36,056 bases of DNA from an uncultured Spartobacteria bacterium (GTDB lineage: Bacteria; Verrucomicrobiota; Verrucomicrobiia; Chthoniobacterales; Chthoniobacteraceae): assembly GCA_903901425.1 (NCBI GenBank), contig CAIURC010000079.1, positions 1-36,056 of the forward strand, given 5' to 3'. The stretch's first letter is position 1. The number at the start of each line of letters is the position of its first letter. The position numbers were made by a program, and so were the translations under genes. Below the pieces are notes generated by a model. It worked only from the letters and a program-made list of their open reading frames with translations. It did no database searches and was not told the DNA's origin. Positions 23,001-29,514 of the stretch are shown piece after piece.

Positions 23001-24610
23001 GTGGCAGTTTCCGGAGCCAGAAGCACGGAGTACACCGGGCGGTAGGGACGCGGTCCGTTCGGCGATGTGGTGGAGTCCACGTCCGATCCCCAGCTTTCCA
23101 CCACCAAGATCGGTAGGTTCGAGGAAAAGGAGCGCCCCGTGTTGCCGTAATTCGACAGGGAGGAGTCCAGCATCAGGAAGTTTCGGCCGCTGATTTTTCC
23201 CGGTAGCCTGTCTGGTGCAAACACCCGGGCCCGGACTTGGATGGAGTCGGTGATGGAGAGGGTCTGGCCTAGTGCAAATGCGGGGCTGGATTCGGTGGGC
23301 GGGGTTCCATCGGTGGTGAACCGGACCACGGCGCCCGCTCCGGTGGGGGGCGTGATGCTCAGTTGGGCGGGAGCGGAGAGGAGGCCGCCAGCGCGGTTGA
23401 ACACCACGTCCTCGGCCGGGCCGTTGCTGGCGCGACGGATGGTTTGAGATTCATTGCGATTGGCGGGAGAGGGCGGAGAAAAAAACTGCGGCACTTGGGC
23501 GGCCCCCCATGTGCCGAAGCTGATGTCCGGAAATTGCGCGGGATAGCGCAGGACGCTGGCGGTGGTTCCATCCGGGCGCAGCAGAGCCAGATAGCCCCCG
23601 GATTTCTCCAGCTTGAATGCCGTGTGGAGCGGTGGGCCGGAGCGGTTCTTCCCGCTTGCAAAGACCCGAAGGTAGGAGAACGGCTGGAGTGTTGTGTTAG
23701 GAAACGTCCAGACCGTGGCGAGCGTTTCGGAGTTCGTGATCCGCCAACCTGTCAGATTCGCCGTCGATCCCGACCCGTTGTAGATTTCCACCCAGTCGGA
23801 GGTGTCACCGTCCTCATCCTCAATGCCGGAGGAATTGTCTGCCAGCATTTCCGTGATCACCGGGCCGCCAGTCTGCAGGGGGGGATTCACCGTGGTCGCA
23901 ATCTGGACGTCGTCCAGGAAGGTGTCCTGGGTTGAGCCACCTGTTCGGGCGGAGAACGCGAAACGGTCTCCGGTGACGGGGGTGAAACTGGGCACAGGGA
24001 GATTCGAACAGACGGTTTGTCCGTCGTATGTGATGTCGACTCCTTGGGCATCCCAGTGGATGGAGACGGTGTGAAACGCCGAATCGCCCACGGCAAACGG
24101 AGCGGTCCATGCAGATCCGGCAAGAACATCCCCCGCATACACTCGGATTTGGGGCGCGTCTCCGCCATTGTCGTAGGTGTCAAAAGCCACTGTCAGACTG
24201 TTCGGGGTGCCAAAGCCGCCTTCGCCCGTTCCAGGGTCGGAGTCGTTCGAAATCGAGCCGACGTTGAACGAAAAACCGTCGGCTAGGGTTTCCGTGTTGT
24301 ACTGCTGGCACTTGAATGTGGCGGTAAACGAAGCGAGTTCGCCCGCCGCATCCAGCACCGGGAGTTTCCACGCGCTGTAGGTGCCATTCTCGAACCGGGA
24401 GGTGAGCCGGAGGGCGCGCTGCGCGGGAGCACCCGCCGGGGTTTGAATGGAGCAAACCGAGGGGGAACCGGTGGTCAGCAGGGTGCCGTCCGCAGAAAGC
24501 AGGCTGGAAACACCCACGGAGTAGGATTGGAAGGACTGGGGGCCGTAAGAGCCGGCAAAGACTGACTGAAGTGGACAGAGGAGAAGAAGACAGGCCAGCC
24601 TGAAGTGCAT
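20036..24610 (-). CDS. Secreted CotH/lamin-tail multidomain protein
   Basis: A 1524-residue exported protein with a signal peptide (MHFRLACLLLLCPLQSVFAG). Approximate domain order: a legume-lectin-like beta-sandwich (20-240: DGFSFNVGSISND, LTVAFDTYDN); lamin-tail domain 1 (248-370: VITEMLADNSSGIEDEDGD, DWVEIYNGSG); a chitobiase C-terminal-like unit (425-460: VRFTTDGTPPTESSP); a CotH domain (550-860: MHVRGQTSSGFPQKPYAWE, NDKSFIRNMLPYTLMREF, YVLMERIERGSDRI, LPIWDYNLSSGNADY); a second chitobiase-like unit (970: IFYTTDGSDPLPP); a jelly-roll-like module (990-1180: RFDDGYRAFLNG); lamin-tail domain 2 (from 1245); and a calcium-type DSDGDGFADGTEYALGSDP motif (1412-1430). CotH folds are related to atypical protein kinases, and PIWDYN resembles their metal-binding segment. 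This layout is frequent and multicopy in Verrucomicrobiota; the function is unknown. No PEP-CTERM anchor was seen. Confidence 0.92.
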   Translation of the reverse strand: MHFRLACLLLLCPLQSVFAGSYGPQSFQSYSVGVSSLLSADGTLLTTGSPSVCSIQTPAGAPAQRALRLTSRFENGTYSAWKLPVLDAAGELASFTATFKCQQYNTETLADGFSFNVGSISNDSDPGTGEGGFGTPNSLTVAFDTYDNGGDAPQIRVYAGDVLAGSAWTAPFAVGDSAFHTVSIHWDAQGVDITYDGQTVCSNLPVPSFTPVTGDRFAFSARTGGSTQDTFLDDVQIATTVNPPLQTGGPVITEMLADNSSGIEDEDGDTSDWVEIYNGSGSTANLTGWRITNSETLATVWTFPNTTLQPFSYLRVFASGKNRSGPPLHTAFKLEKSGGYLALLRPDGTTASVLRYPAQFPDISFGTWGAAQVPQFFSPPSPANRNESQTIRRASNGPAEDVVFNRAGGLLSAPAQLSITPPTGAGAVVRFTTDGTPPTESSPAFALGQTLSITDSIQVRARVFAPDRLPGKISGRNFLMLDSSLSNYGNTGRSFSSNLPILVVESWGSDVDSTTSPNGPRPYRPVYSVLLAPETATGNRATLDGPVHFEGRGGMHVRGQTSSGFPQKPYAWEIWNQEDQDRPVSLLGMPADGDWVLQTTYNDKSFIRNMLPYTLMREFNGTGSAMRARFVEVFFNQDGGPVQFSDYRGVYVLMERIERGSDRIPLSKLSPLATDPATITGGYIFKKDKVPVYPIYSTTSAAPWGTQTHQIVEPASASPLQVDWLRNHVQQFDNALAGASFADPSAGYRAYIDPMSFMDNHIWVEAFKQIDGYRLSTYYTKNRNTKIRALPIWDYNLSSGNADYLTGDSPTGWYYSQIGGDEYPYYPRLFEDPLFTLAYWDRYWKARRSVLSEASIQAKFDSWTADLTDSSPVAPVANGTNFAVPPSLQNPPRPENAASRHFNRWPILGTYVWPNPPGYWQRTTFQSELNWMRTWLSNRLAWFDSQFTQPPGISPNSGNFPTGTLVTLTNPNPSGTIFYTTDGSDPLPPASTSSTDLVGPETPLHWLVPSAANGGLSLTATAGPNQWTGPAAPPNIAQWQNGLSGVGYDTNPAGTDFSPFIRSNTQSQMSGLNATCYIRIEFQIPDQAALDAIQTLRLEMRFDDGYRAFLNGTTVHGVNDTDPSVSTSPASATASALVSDAAATVYQTRDVTDTGKPALRVGTNVLAIHGLNASSSSSDFLISPKLVALQAAPPSGSTRTYSGPFPLQSHTTVKARVFANNSMGPLSEATFVVDATPPSPQNLAIAQICYDPLATPLIPAKDLEFVVLRNIGNTPVNLSGLQFTAGIRFTFTGTASQLSLAPGAECVLASNPASLQSHHGPPPAGTTIFGPYEGALDNSGELLSFRTASNSVIREFQYSATPPWPIGSQRSIVLLNPASNPNHADGHQWRSGTAQRGTPYTSDSVPFQGNWQADSDGDGFADGTEYALGSDPSSAASVPALQIRPNTAPGAPNGIFQFSFRRSLANDQCLILAEISNDLANWTPADLARSAQTLHPDQTVTETWSTRTPQEAARVFLRLKLLPR

Positions 24611-25002
24611 TAAGAGTTTATCTTCGCTGACGTGCGGTTTGAATAGCCTAAATTTTCCGGGGTCCGCTCAGGCTTGCGCGCACTTCCAAACGCCATTTTT
24701 TGCGCAGGGTCCCGAGCGGGATTGGCCTCCCCGACCCGTGCGTGAACGGAGCGGAGGCTGGGTTAAGTCGGCGGGATTCAAAACGAGGGAGCGGTGCACT
24801 GAAAATAGGGAACCCGTGTACCCGCCGCTTTGGAGTGGTGGCCTGGAATGGAAGGGGAAAATTCGGAAAGAACGGGATTGATTGAGCCGATGCAAATTCC
24901 CGAGTATAGCCGCTCCCCCGCTCGGAACGAATCTTTGGCGCCGTCCATGGCGAAAGGCCCGAACCCGGCGGTTCAGCATTTCCAGCAACCCCAGTACCAC
25001 TC
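24611..25002. other. Divergent intergenic region
   Basis: A 392-bp gap between the minus-strand CotH gene and the plus-strand PVC heme protein gene. Short open frames in it look like chance. The one promoter-like sequence noticed is at 24882-24910 and is listed separately. No structured RNA or long repeat was recognised. Confidence 0.5.
24882..24910 (+). promoter_or_regulatory. Candidate sigma70-type promoter for PVC heme protein gene
   Basis: TTGAGC (24882-24887), a 17-bp spacer and TATAGC (24905-24910) resemble -35/-10 boxes, four of six matches each. The transcript would have a leader of about 85 bases. The local AT-rich patch supports it, but matches are modest. Confidence 0.35.
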
Positions 25003-28000
25003 ATGAAACGTCATCTCGTCGCCCTTGCCGCGCTTTCCGGTCTCTCCATTTCTGCCGTCTGCGAAGAGTTCAACGGGGCGCCCGACAACGCGCCGCATGC
25101 CAAGATGCCCGTGCCGGCCGAGGCGAAGGAGAAGCGGTCGCAGGCCGTGGCGGCCCCGGCCAAGGGGGAACGGGTGGTGTTTGTGGGCAACGGCCTCGCT
25201 GAGCGCGATGTTTATTACCACCAGTTGGAGACCGAACTGCACCTGAGGTTCCCCGAACACGCCCTCTTTGTCCGGAACATGGGCCACGTCGGTGATACCC
25301 CCGGATTCCGCCCGCATCCCTCCCGGAAAACGCAGTGGGCGTTCCCGGGCGCCGAGAAGTTTCATCCCGACAAAAAGACGCACAACGGCAAGGGGTTTTT
25401 CCCGATGCCAGACGAGTGGCTGGCGTTTCTGAAGGCCGACACCGTGGTGGGTTTTTTCGGCTACAACGAGTCGTTTGACGGCCCGGCGGGCGTGGCGAAT
25501 TTTGAGGCGGAACTGGACGCGTGGGTGGAACACACCCTTTCCCGGGCGTACAACGGGAAGGCGGCTCCCCGGGTGGTGTTGGTGACGCCGGTGGCTTTTG
25601 AGGACCAAAGCAAGCTGCGGGATCTTCCCAATGGCCAGAAAGAGAACAGCAACCTGGCGTTGTACGTGGAGGCAATGGAAAAGGTCGCCAAAAAACGGGG
25701 CGTGACCGTGGTGGACCTGTTCCGGTCCACCCAGTCCCTGTACGGGAAGCTCAAAGAACCTTTCACCACGGGCGGATTCATCCCGAACGAGGCGGGGTAC
25801 GGTGTGGTGGCGGGCCTCCTGGCCGACGGCATTTACGGGAAACAGGGGCGCGTTTCCAAGGCGGACCCGGAAATGCTCCGGGGTGCGGTGCGTCAGAAGG
25901 ACTGGTTCTGGAACAACGACTACCATCTGCTCAACGGGGTCCACACCCACGGCCAGCGGTACAACCCCTTTGGTCCCCAAAATTACCCGGATGAAGTCCG
26001 CAAATCCCGCGAAATGGCGGCGCTCCGCGACCAGTGCATCCATGAGGTGGCAGCCGGCAGGAAAAAGGATCTGAAGGTGGACGACAGCGGCACCCATGTG
26101 CTGCCCCCGGTGCCGACCAACTACCAGCCCAGTGTCAAAAACGGCAGCGACCGCTACCTGTACGGGGAGGAGGCGGAAAAGAGCCTGATGGTGCCTGAGG
26201 GCTACAAAGTGCAGCTCTTTGCGAGTGAAAAAGAGTGGCCCAACCTGGCGAACCCCATCCAGATGTCGTTCGACAACCGGGGGCGGCTCTGGGTTGCCGT
26301 GGCCCCCACCTACCCCCATTACCGCCCCGGAGACGCACTCCCCAACGACAAACTCCTCATCTACGAGGACACCAATGGCGACGGACGCGCAGACAAGGAA
26401 ACCGTGTTTGCCGACCATCTCCATCTTCCCATCGGGTTCGAGTTCGCGCCGGAAGGGGTTTACCTTTCCCAGGAACCCAACCTGGTCCTGCTCCGGGACA
26501 AGAACGGCGACGACAAGGCCGACAGCAGCGAGATTCTCCTCGGCGGCTTTGATACGCACGACACCCATCACGCAGTCAGCGCATTTGCCGCAGATCCAAG
26601 CGGGGCGTTCATGCTGTGCGAGGGCGTGTTCCTCCACAGCAACGTCGAGACCCCCTACGGCCCCGTGCGCTGCGTCGACGGCGGGTTCTTCCGCTACAGC
26701 CCGCAGCGCGGGCATTTGGAGCGCACCGCCCAGATGGGTATCCCGAATCCATGGGGGTTCGTGTTTGACCGCTGGGGCCAGGATTTCCTGCTCCATACCT
26801 CCGGGCCGACCATGAACTGGATGCTGCCCGTCTCTATCAAACCGCCCTTCGGCGCCAAGAACCCCGGGACCCACGATTTGATCCCGGACGGCCAGAAAGT
26901 CCGGCCCACTTCAGGCTTGGAAATTGTTTCCTCCCGCCATTTCCCGGACTCGGTTCAGGGCGACTTGATCCTGTGCAACGCCATCGGTTTCCTCGGGATC
27001 AAACAGCACCAGATCGAGGACGAGGGGACCGGCTGGAAAACCACGTTCCGCCACGAACTTCTCAAGAGCGCCGACGGCAATTTCCGCCCGGTGGATCTCG
27101 AGTTCGCGCCTGACGGTTCCCTGTACGTGATCGACTGGCACAACCCGCTCATCGGCCACATGCAGCACAACGCCCGGGACCCGCTCCGGGACCATGTCCA
27201 TGGCCGGATCTACCGGATCACCTATCCGTCCCGTCCCTTGCTGAAGCCGGTCCAGGTCGCCGGGGCCAGCATCCCTGCGCTGCTTGAAAACCTCAAGGAA
27301 CCCGAACTCCGGGCACGCTACAGGACTCGCCGCGAACTGCGTGGACGTCCCGCAGGCGAGGTCCTGCCGGCATTGAAGAACTGGGTGGCTGCCTTGGACA
27401 AGAACGATGCCGGTTACGAGCACAACGTGCTGGAGGCGCTCTGGGTGACCTGGGGCCTCAACCAGACCGATGAAGGACTCTTGCGCCAGATGCTGGCTGC
27501 CAAGGATTATCACGCCCGGGCCGCCGCCGTCCGTGTCCTGCGCTACAACACCCACCGGGTGGCGGATCACGCGGCATTGCTTGAAAAAGCAGCCGCAGAT
27601 GAGCAGGGCCGTGTCCGGTTGGAGGCTGCTGCCGCTGCCACTTGGTTGCCCAACGCGGAGGCCGCAAAAAAGATCGTGGCCGTTGCAGCGGCGCTGCCGC
27701 TCGATAAATGGAGCCAGGCGCCGGTGAAGGCGGCAGGCGACCGGCTGGCAGGCGTGGCGGTCAAGGAGACGCCCGAACACCCGGTGCTGCCCGCACCAGC
27801 GCATCTCAGTGCCGAAGCCAAAAAGCAGTATCTCGAGGGCCAAAAGGTGTATTTCCGCGAGGGCCATTGCGTGACCTGCCACCAGCCCAACGGCAAGGGA
27901 TTGGATCCCGCGTTTCCGTCCTTGGAAAAGAGCCCGTGGGTCACCGGTTCATCAGAACGACTGGTCAAGCTGGCGATGTTCGGCCTGATGGGGCCGCTGG

Positions 28001-28227
28001 AGATCGGCGGCAAAAAATACGACGGGCAGGTGCCCATGACGCCGTTTGCCGGGATGCTCAACGACTCTGAAATGGCCGCCGTGCTCACCTTTGTGCGGAA
28101 CAGCTTCGGCAACCAAGCCGAGCCGGTGACTCCGGATCAGGTCAAGGGGGTGCGCGCGGCGTACCCTGGCCGGACCAACTTCTGGACGGTGGAGGAATTG
28201 CTGAAAGCGCATCCTCTGGAGAAGTAG
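25003..28227 (+). CDS. PVC-type heme-binding protein: SGNH-like, beta-propeller, cytochrome c
   Basis: A 1074-residue exported protein. A signal peptide (MKRHLVALAALSGLSISAVC) is followed by an SGNH/GDSL-like domain (about 56-290: ERVVFVGNGLAERDVYYHQ, VVGFFGYNESFDGPAG) in which the usual GDS serine is not evident (GNG). A dehydrogenase-type beta-propeller covers about 395-760 (MVPEGYKVQLFASEKEWPNLANP, DTNGDGRADKETVFAD, DKNGDDKADSSEILLGG, GIPNPWGFVFDRWGQDF, LYVIDWHNPLIGHMQHN). HEAT-like helices follow (770-930), then a cytochrome c domain with CVTCH at about 956-960 and Met candidates in VPMTPFAGMLND. It probably acts in the periplasm as a heme-linked oxidoreductase of unknown substrate, possibly a sugar. 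No Shine-Dalgarno is visible at the ATG. Its stop lies only 3 bases from the convergent ArsR gene's stop. Confidence 0.93.
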   Translation: MKRHLVALAALSGLSISAVCEEFNGAPDNAPHAKMPVPAEAKEKRSQAVAAPAKGERVVFVGNGLAERDVYYHQLETELHLRFPEHALFVRNMGHVGDTPGFRPHPSRKTQWAFPGAEKFHPDKKTHNGKGFFPMPDEWLAFLKADTVVGFFGYNESFDGPAGVANFEAELDAWVEHTLSRAYNGKAAPRVVLVTPVAFEDQSKLRDLPNGQKENSNLALYVEAMEKVAKKRGVTVVDLFRSTQSLYGKLKEPFTTGGFIPNEAGYGVVAGLLADGIYGKQGRVSKADPEMLRGAVRQKDWFWNNDYHLLNGVHTHGQRYNPFGPQNYPDEVRKSREMAALRDQCIHEVAAGRKKDLKVDDSGTHVLPPVPTNYQPSVKNGSDRYLYGEEAEKSLMVPEGYKVQLFASEKEWPNLANPIQMSFDNRGRLWVAVAPTYPHYRPGDALPNDKLLIYEDTNGDGRADKETVFADHLHLPIGFEFAPEGVYLSQEPNLVLLRDKNGDDKADSSEILLGGFDTHDTHHAVSAFAADPSGAFMLCEGVFLHSNVETPYGPVRCVDGGFFRYSPQRGHLERTAQMGIPNPWGFVFDRWGQDFLLHTSGPTMNWMLPVSIKPPFGAKNPGTHDLIPDGQKVRPTSGLEIVSSRHFPDSVQGDLILCNAIGFLGIKQHQIEDEGTGWKTTFRHELLKSADGNFRPVDLEFAPDGSLYVIDWHNPLIGHMQHNARDPLRDHVHGRIYRITYPSRPLLKPVQVAGASIPALLENLKEPELRARYRTRRELRGRPAGEVLPALKNWVAALDKNDAGYEHNVLEALWVTWGLNQTDEGLLRQMLAAKDYHARAAAVRVLRYNTHRVADHAALLEKAAADEQGRVRLEAAAAATWLPNAEAAKKIVAVAAALPLDKWSQAPVKAAGDRLAGVAVKETPEHPVLPAPAHLSAEAKKQYLEGQKVYFREGHCVTCHQPNGKGLDPAFPSLEKSPWVTGSSERLVKLAMFGLMGPLEIGGKKYDGQVPMTPFAGMLNDSEMAAVLTFVRNSFGNQAEPVTPDQVKGVRAAYPGRTNFWTVEELLKAHPLEK

Positions 28228-28230
28228 GCG

Positions 28231-28512
28231 TCAGGCCATGCTGCTGCAGACCAGCTTGCAAAGCTGGGGAATCAACTCGCCCTTAAGCGAGTAGAAGACG
28301 CGTTGTCCGTCGCGTTGTCTTTGGATGGCGCCGGCGCGTGCGAGTTGGGCGAGGTGCCTGGAGGCATTGGGCTGCGTGGTTCTGAGCGCGCGCACGATTT
28401 CGGAGACGTGCAGGGGTTGGACGCAGAGGAGTTGAAGGATCTGGAGTCGGATCGGTTCGCCGAGGGCCTTGAAGAGGGCGGCCGCGGTGCCGAGTTGGGA
28501 TTGAGAGAGCAT
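28231..28512 (-). CDS. ArsR/SmtB-family regulator, possible thiol sensor
   Basis: A 93-residue winged helix-turn-helix repressor of the ArsR/SmtB family (LFKALGEPIRLQILQLL, HVSEIVRALRTTQPNASRHLAQLARAG as the DNA-binding part, QRQRDGQRVFYSL as the wing). The classic arsenic box ELCVC is not present; instead there is one cysteine at 30 (LLCVQ) and two near the C-terminus (Cys85, Cys89). A cysteine in alpha-2 and another in alpha-5 is the layout of persulfide-sensing members such as BigR/SqrR. It is divergent from a rhodanese and CoA-disulfide reductase operon, which suggests a sulfane-sulfur-responsive repressor. This is inference; metal sensing by the same cysteines is the alternative. Confidence 0.88.
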   Translation of the reverse strand: MLSQSQLGTAAALFKALGEPIRLQILQLLCVQPLHVSEIVRALRTTQPNASRHLAQLARAGAIQRQRDGQRVFYSLKGELIPQLCKLVCSSMA

Positions 28513-28541
28513 GTGGAAAAGAGGTGCGTGTGCCGTGAGAT

Positions 28542-28577
28542 TTGACTTATCACAAAATACGCATATGCTGAAAGCAT
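28542..28577 (+). promoter_or_regulatory. Promoter and likely ArsR operator for rhodanese operon
   Basis: TTGACT (28542-28547), a 16-bp spacer and TATGCT (28564-28569) form a plausible -35/-10 pair. Overlapping the -10 box are the palindrome GCATATGC (28561-28568) and the inverted repeat ATGCT-GAA-AGCAT (28565-28577), suitable for a dimeric winged-helix repressor. The expected start of transcription falls at or within a few bases of the ATG at 28576, so the mRNA would be leaderless or nearly so. No Shine-Dalgarno is present. Confidence 0.55.
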
Positions 28578-29514
28578 GAAAAACGCAGTGGAACCCTCTT
28601 CAGCCGGCAGCGGCCCTTTGGAGGCGGCTTCTGGTCTGGAGCGTCCATCAGGTCCATGGAGTCCATCCAGTCCATCTGGACCTAATGGACCTAATGGACC
28701 TAATGGACCTAATGGACCTAATGGACCTAATGGACCTAATGGACCTAATGGACCTAATGGACCTAATGGACAGCAGGGCAGAGCCGATTCGAATTCTGCG
28801 GCCTGCTCCGCTTCCGGCGCCGCGGCCATGGGGGCCATGGGGGCCATGGGGGCCATGGGGGCCATGGGGGCCATGGGGGCCATGGGGGCCAGTTCCCAAA
28901 ATGGCGTCCCCATCCCGGCCCATGAATTTCTGCGCCGCCAGAATTCCGGCGAGCCGTGCACGATTCTGGATGTCCGCACCCCTGCGGAGTTCGCCGCCTC
29001 GCATCTGGAGGGCAGCGTGTTGCTGCCGTTGGACCGGTTCAGCCCGGAGGCGCTTCAGGGGGCTCTGGGCGCGCTTTCCCCAATGGAGACTGCATCCGCA
29101 CCAGTCTACGTCCTGTGCCAGTCCGGTGGGCGTGCGACGCGTGCACTCAAAAAGATGCAGGAATGGGGGATCCCGGGGTGTTCCGTGGTGGATGGGGGGA
29201 TGGACGCGTGTGCGGCCGCCGGAGCCGAGTTGGTGCGCGGGGAGAGCCGGGTGCTGCCGTTGATGCGTCAAGTGCAGTTGGTGATTGGCACGGTGTCGGC
29301 TCTGGGAGCCGGACTGGCGCTCTGGAAAGACGGTCGGTTTGCCTGGATCCCGCTCTTTACCGGGCTGGGGCTGTTTTACGCGGGCCTGACGGGCACCTGC
29401 GGCTTGGCGCTGTTGCTGGGCCGGATGCCTTGGAACCAGGCAGGGGGTTCTGCGGGGTGCGGGCAGGGGAGCTGCGTCGGGGGCGGGGTGGCGTCCGGGG
29501 AGGAGCATAAATGA
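28576..29514 (+). CDS. Rhodanese-DUF2892 membrane protein with Gly-X-Y repeats
   Basis: A 312-residue protein. Residues 1-117 are an unusual low-complexity N-terminus: four degenerate X-Pro-Z triplets, ten GPN triplets (35-64), a short Ser/Ala-rich spacer and seven AMG triplets (84-104). A rhodanese domain follows (about 112-220): TILDVRTPAEFAASHLEGSVLLPL and YVLCQSGGRATRALKKMQ, with the catalytic Cys181 that carries persulfide. The C-terminus has two to three membrane segments of DUF2892 type (LVIGTVSALGAGLALW; FAWIPLFTGLGLFYAGLTG, TCGLALLLGRMPWN), as in E. coli YgaP. It likely transfers sulfane sulfur at the inner membrane. The N-terminal tract is not part of the family. The stop overlaps the next start as ATGA, indicating coupling with the reductase. 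Confidence 0.9.
   Translation: MKNAVEPSSAGSGPLEAASGLERPSGPWSPSSPSGPNGPNGPNGPNGPNGPNGPNGPNGPNGPNGQQGRADSNSAACSASGAAAMGAMGAMGAMGAMGAMGAMGASSQNGVPIPAHEFLRRQNSGEPCTILDVRTPAEFAASHLEGSVLLPLDRFSPEALQGALGALSPMETASAPVYVLCQSGGRATRALKKMQEWGIPGCSVVDGGMDACAAAGAELVRGESRVLPLMRQVQLVIGTVSALGAGLALWKDGRFAWIPLFTGLGLFYAGLTGTCGLALLLGRMPWNQAGGSAGCGQGSCVGGGVASGEEHK
28643..28767 (+). repeat. 9-bp arrays: degenerate GTCCATnnn x4 then GGACCTAAT x10
   Basis: Ten perfect GGACCTAAT units (28678-28767) encode (GPN)10. They are preceded, in the same 9-bp register, by four GTCCATnnn units (28643-28678; variable bases CAG, GGA, CCA, CTG) that encode RPS, GPW, SPS, SPS. On the minus strand the GGACCTAAT unit rotates to GTCCATTAG, so the core GTCCAT is exact but in the opposite orientation. 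The junction can therefore fold, for example AGGTCCAT (28650-28657) with ATGGACCT (28685-28692). Confidence 0.95.
28825..28887 (+). repeat. 9-bp tandem array encoding (AMG)7
   Basis: Seven perfect copies of GCCATGGGG plus a trailing GCC, in codon register as Ala-Met-Gly. The CCATGG core makes each unit partly palindromic and close to GTCCATGGA. Each unit also carries an in-frame ATG, but the G run sits too near to it to act as a normal ribosome site. Confidence 0.96.

Noticed and set aside
20426-23116. An 896-codon plus-strand open frame opposite the CotH/lamin-tail gene
   Set aside because: It is Gly/Val/Arg-rich without domains; the minus strand encodes clear lamin-tail, CotH and chitobiase-like motifs.
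24973-26874. A 633-codon minus-strand open frame opposite the PVC heme protein gene
   Set aside because: No family motifs, while the plus strand has SGNH-like, propeller and CxxCH features.
28576-28887. Phase variation by repeat slippage in the rhodanese gene
   Set aside because: The unit is 9 bp, so loss or gain of copies keeps the reading frame; only tract length would vary.
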